Part shown: in pieces, positions 32,063 through 34,404 of the stretch
How the letters are laid out: each line of letters starts with the position of its first letter
Numbering within the stretch: position 1 is the stretch's first letter
DNA from: Prevotellaceae bacterium
GTDB taxonomy: Bacteria > Bacteroidota > Bacteroidia > Bacteroidales > Bacteroidaceae
DNA length: 34,404 nt
Direction of reading: 5' to 3'
Assembly (NCBI GenBank): GCA_029218445.1
Contig: JAQXRI010000143.1
Span: 1-34,404 of the forward strand
Position numbers and translations under genes: made by a program
The notes under the pieces: model-generated
Seen by the model: the letters and a program-made list of their open reading frames with translations, nothing else
The model's database searches: none
Told to the model about the DNA's origin: nothing

Positions 32063-32542
32063 TCAATAATGTTTCATCGCCCTGTCCATTTCGCGTCGGT
32101 CTTCCTTCTCCTTCAGCGTCTGTCGCTTGTCGAATTCCTTTTTACCCTTGCATAGTGCGATGTCCATTTTGGCCCGTCCGTTTTGGTCGATGAATACGAG
32201 CAGGGGTACTATGGTGTAGCCGGTCTGTTTGGTTGCGCTCTCCAGTTTCTGTATTTCCTTCTTGTTGAGCAGCAGCTTTCGGTCGCGCTTCATCTCGTGG
32301 TTGTTGTATGAGCCATAGAAATAGGGGCTGACATTCATACCCTTTACCCAAATCTCACCGTTGGTAATAAAACAGAAAGTGTCCACCAACGAGGCCTTGC
32401 CAAGTCTGATGGACTTTATCTCAGTTCCTGTCAACACAATGCCAGCCGTGAAAGTCTCGATGAAGAAATACTCGAACGAGGCTTTCTTGTTGCGTATGTT
32501 TACCGGGCTTTTCTTCCGTATGTTCAGTTCGTCTTTGTTCAT
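32063..32542 (-). CDS. smpB: SsrA-binding protein
   Basis: SmpB binds tmRNA and is needed for rescue of stalled ribosomes. From the ATG at 32542 it is 159 residues, near the usual 150-160. A second possible start at 32572 overlaps the preceding stop as ATGA and would add ten residues; homology favours the inner one. Family motifs: [69 protein letters not shown]. The tmRNA gene is not in the window. Confidence 0.94.
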   Translation of the reverse strand: MNKDELNIRKKSPVNIRNKKASFEYFFIETFTAGIVLTGTEIKSIRLGKASLVDTFCFITNGEIWVKGMNVSPYFYGSYNNHEMKRDRKLLLNKKEIQKLESATKQTGYTIVPLLVFIDQNGRAKMDIALCKGKKEFDKRQTLKEKEDRREMDRAMKHY

Positions 32543-32568
32543 TATTAACTCATCTTTAACTTCCCCTT

Positions 32569-33081
32569 TCATTCCGAAAGTTGAACTTTTGCAAATCGTT
32601 CTATGTTGTTGTCTATGTATTCTGCCACCTGTGCTGTCCAGCGTTCTTCGTTCTCTACAAACTCGTCGTCGAAGTCGTCAAACTCGGGCATTTTCTCAAA
32701 CAGGCCCATGAATTCGTCGTCGCTGCATTCGCGCATTATCTCGTCTTTGTGAATCCTGTACAGCTTTTTCACTTCGTATATCATCTTCGACAAGTCGCGC
32801 AGCCCCCAATCCTTAACAACCTTTGCAAAGGGATTGAGGAATATGAAGTCGCCATATCCGTTGTGTATCAGCTGCACGAAACCGCCGTCCATCACCTCCT
32901 CCTGCAGGGCATGGTAGGCCCACAACGTCAGCTGGTCGGTGTTGAGCTCGGCCATGTTCTCGGCCGTCAGCTCGCCTCCTACCGCATCGTATATTGCGTT
33001 GAAAAACACGTTGACAAACTCGTCCATTCCTTCGCCTGCCGCACGTCGCAGGTCGGAATCTTTCACAAATATCTCTTTCAT
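32569..33081 (-). CDS. DMP19-family protein (DUF4375-like)
   Basis: 170-residue acidic cytoplasmic protein from the ATG at 33081 ([16 protein letters not shown]). The helical core with [20 protein letters not shown] matches the DMP19 family pattern (NGGF-type block). A D/E-rich segment ([13 protein letters not shown]) follows. DNA-mimic activity is reported for a neisserial member but should not be assumed here. The -7 box lies only 7 bases upstream of the ATG, so the mRNA is nearly leaderless. smpB follows 26 bases later. Confidence 0.78.
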   Translation of the reverse strand: MKEIFVKDSDLRRAAGEGMDEFVNVFFNAIYDAVGGELTAENMAELNTDQLTLWAYHALQEEVMDGGFVQLIHNGYGDFIFLNPFAKVVKDWGLRDLSKMIYEVKKLYRIHKDEIMRECSDDEFMGLFEKMPEFDDFDDEFVENEERWTAQVAEYIDNNIERFAKVQLSE

Positions 33082-33088
33082 ACGGGTG

Positions 33089-33096
33089 CAAAGGTA
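33089..33096 (-). promoter_or_regulatory. -7 element for the DMP19-smpB unit
   Basis: TACCTTTG on the minus strand ends 7 bases before the ATG at 33081, so transcription should begin at or next to the start codon. Confidence 0.6.
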
Positions 33097-33171
33097 ATAA
33101 TAATGTGTGAAATGGCAAAATAAATTTGTTTTTATTTTGTTTTTAATGGTAGCTTGTCCTTGTTTAATGAT

Positions 33172-33199
33172 TATGGGCGGACACATTGGCCCGCCCATA
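33172..33199 (-). terminator. Hairpin after mscL
   Basis: TATGGGCGG (33172-33180) pairs with CCGCCCATA (33191-33199), loop of ten, about 70 bases past the mscL stop. There is no strong U run on the minus strand. Confidence 0.55.
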
Positions 33200-33268
33200 C
33201 ATGGTTTGTGGTTGTTTTCTAACGTGGTTGACTTTTCCTTTATTCCTTATCTAATAAAATAGGTGGAA

Positions 33269-33691
33269 CTATTGCTTTGCCTTCAGCAGGTCGCGGATTT
33301 CAGTGAGCAGAAGCTCTTCCTTCGACGGTGCTGGCGGAGCGGCAGGCTTCTCTTCCTTTTTCTTCTTCTTGGCGAGTTTGTTGATGCCTTTGACGAGCAT
33401 GAACACACAGAAGGCGATAATGGTAAAGTCGATGATGGTCTGAATGAACGCACCATAGTTGATTGTGGCTGCGGCCAGCTCTTCGCTTCCAATCTTCACG
33501 GTGGGCAGCTCGCATTTGAGGTCGGAGAAGTTGACACCTCCGATGAGCCATCCTATTGGCGGCATGATGATGTCGTTGACGATAGAGGTGACTATTTTGC
33601 CGAAAGCACCGCCGATGATAACACCGACAGCCATGTCAACAGCATTGCCTTTTACAGCAAATTCCTTAAACTCGTTGATAAATTTACCCAT
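33269..33691 (-). CDS. mscL: Large-conductance mechanosensitive channel
   Basis: MscL opens under membrane tension to release solutes during osmotic downshock. The 140-residue protein starts [22 protein letters not shown], the conserved N-terminal helix and first pore helix, followed by [23 protein letters not shown], a periplasmic loop (about 50-75), a second membrane helix ([18 protein letters not shown]) and a basic then acidic cytoplasmic bundle ending [12 protein letters not shown]. Pentameric inner-membrane channel; single-gene unit, divergent from gap. Confidence 0.95.
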   Translation of the reverse strand: MGKFINEFKEFAVKGNAVDMAVGVIIGGAFGKIVTSIVNDIIMPPIGWLIGGVNFSDLKCELPTVKIGSEELAAATINYGAFIQTIIDFTIIAFCVFMLVKGINKLAKKKKKEEKPAAPPAPSKEELLLTEIRDLLKAKQ

Positions 33692-33723
33692 ACTTTTAAT
33701 TTTTTATAATATTTAATACTCGA

Positions 33724-33759
33724 TTTTGGTGCAAAATTAAAAAATAATTTGTAACTTTG
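33724..33759. promoter_or_regulatory. Back-to-back -7 elements for mscL and gap
   Basis: Plus strand: TAACTTTG at 33752-33759 for gap. Minus strand: TAATTTTG at 33739-33732 for mscL. They are separated by 12 bases; each overlaps the other's -33 area. Confidence 0.6.
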
Positions 33760-33778
33760 CACCCAAAAAGAAGAAAAA

Positions 33779-33844
33779 ATGCTCAAGAAAGCGATATATT
33801 GTAGCTTTTTGCTGCTTTTGGAGCTTTTCTTAGGCGCATTTTGA
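33779..33844 (+). CDS. Possible leader peptide upstream of gap (21 residues)
   Basis: An ATG at 33779 opens a 21-codon frame (MLKKAIYCSFLLLLELF, then four more residues) ending at TGA 33844, inside the gap leader about 20 bases after the expected transcription start and 47 bases before gap. It is Leu/Phe-rich, like a signal or leader peptide. Whether it is translated is unknown; it may be chance. Confidence 0.3.
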   Translation: MLKKAIYCSFLLLLELFLGAF

Positions 33845-33891
33845 CGGAATTGATATAACATTAACCCTTTTAATAAAATAAAGAAGTAAAA

Positions 33892-34404
33892 ATGATTAAG
33901 ATTGGTATTAACGGATTTGGTCGTATCGGCCGTTTCGTATTCCGCGCAGCTCAGACTCGCGACGACATTCAGGTTGTAGGTATCAATGACCTTTGCCCAG
34001 TTGACTACTTGGCTTACATGCTGAAGTATGACACAATGCACGGTGCATTCGAGGGCTCTATCGAGGCTGACGTAGAGAACAGCCAGCTCATCGTTAACGG
34101 TCAGAAGATTCGCGTTACTGCAGAGCGCAACCCAGCAGACCTGAAGTGGAACGAGGTTGAGGCTGAGTACGTAGTTGAGTCAACAGGTCTCTTCCTGACT
34201 CAGGAGAAGGCTCAGGCTCACATCGAGGCCGGTGCAAAGTACGTTGTAATGTCAGCTCCTTCAAAGGACGCTACTCCAATGTTCGTATGTGGTGTTAACT
34301 TCGACAAGTATGAGAAGGGCACACAGTTCGTTTCTAACGCTTCTTGTACAACTAACTGCTTGGCTCCTATCGCTAAGGTTCTGAACGACAAGTTCGGAAT
34401 TACC
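33892..34404 (+). CDS. gap: Glyceraldehyde-3-phosphate dehydrogenase, type I (partial, 3' end off the window)
   Basis: Glycolytic enzyme converting glyceraldehyde 3-phosphate, NAD and phosphate to 1,3-bisphosphoglycerate. The 171 codons present read [20 protein letters not shown], the NAD-binding Rossmann start, then [20 protein letters not shown] and the active-site segment [12 protein letters not shown] with the catalytic cysteine. The frame is open to the last base. A leader of about 125 bases separates it from its promoter at 33752-33759. Codons are strongly biased toward a small set, consistent with high expression. Confidence 0.97.
   Translation, partial: MIKIGINGFGRIGRFVFRAAQTRDDIQVVGINDLCPVDYLAYMLKYDTMHGAFEGSIEADVENSQLIVNGQKIRVTAERNPADLKWNEVEAEYVVESTGLFLTQEKAQAHIEAGAKYVVMSAPSKDATPMFVCGVNFDKYEKGTQFVSNASCTTNCLAPIAKVLNDKFGIT

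Overview
The window looks like a chromosomal housekeeping segment from an anaerobic Bacteroidales bacterium, most likely Prevotella or a close relative. The clues are promoters of the Bacteroidetes type (TTTG or TTG, about 20 bases, then TAnnTTTG) in front of almost every transcription unit, very little Shine-Dalgarno signal, AT-rich intergenic DNA, an oxygen-sensitive class III ribonucleotide reductase, a PPi-dependent phosphofructokinase, menaquinone synthesis, and a short MetH without its activation domain. The genus is inferred from overall likeness; no 16S gene is present. I see no insertion sequence, prophage, CRISPR array or toxin/defence cluster.

Layout. 1-5400: rplU (cut by the left edge), gdhA, an RluA-type pseudouridine synthase with an unlisted 50-residue membrane protein behind it, menA, an HD-domain hydrolase, then a 530-base gene-free stretch that appears to encode a minus-strand non-coding RNA with its own promoter, terminator and upstream palindromes, including an FNR-like site. 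5430-8028: nrdD-nrdG for anaerobic dNTP synthesis. 8285-14750: a tightly packed six-gene minus-strand operon (small helical protein, acyltransferase, secreted amidase-like/golvesin/Fn3 protein, 109-residue unknown, YgiQ radical SAM protein, PP2C-like phosphatase). 14963-20254: pfp, a membrane-anchored GH25 lysozyme-like protein, prmA and nth in convergent orientation, a tRNA-Arg(CCG), a Bcp peroxiredoxin and a low-molecular-weight tyrosine phosphatase. 20441-26848: a lactate permease with a highly repetitive downstream region, then dnaB, a kinase-like protein carrying only the dimerisation/phosphoacceptor domain, and two nucleobase transporters, all on the minus strand. 27054-33691: a GHL10-type glycosidase, a HAD phosphatase, metH, smpB, a DMP19-family protein and mscL. 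33892 to the edge: gap (GAPDH), with a short ORF in its leader.

Metabolically the genes fit a fermenting anaerobe: PPi-PFK and GAPDH in glycolysis, lactate transport, glutamate dehydrogenase for ammonia assimilation, menaquinone for anaerobic respiration, and NrdD/NrdG for DNA precursors. The least explained content is between genes: (i) a candidate anaerobiosis-linked RNA at 4895-5269; (ii) three copies of a dispersed palindromic element built on TTAACTCCTT arms, two of which share a TGAGGCKTAAGCA core; (iii) 22-bp tandem repeats on both sides of the lactate permease gene.
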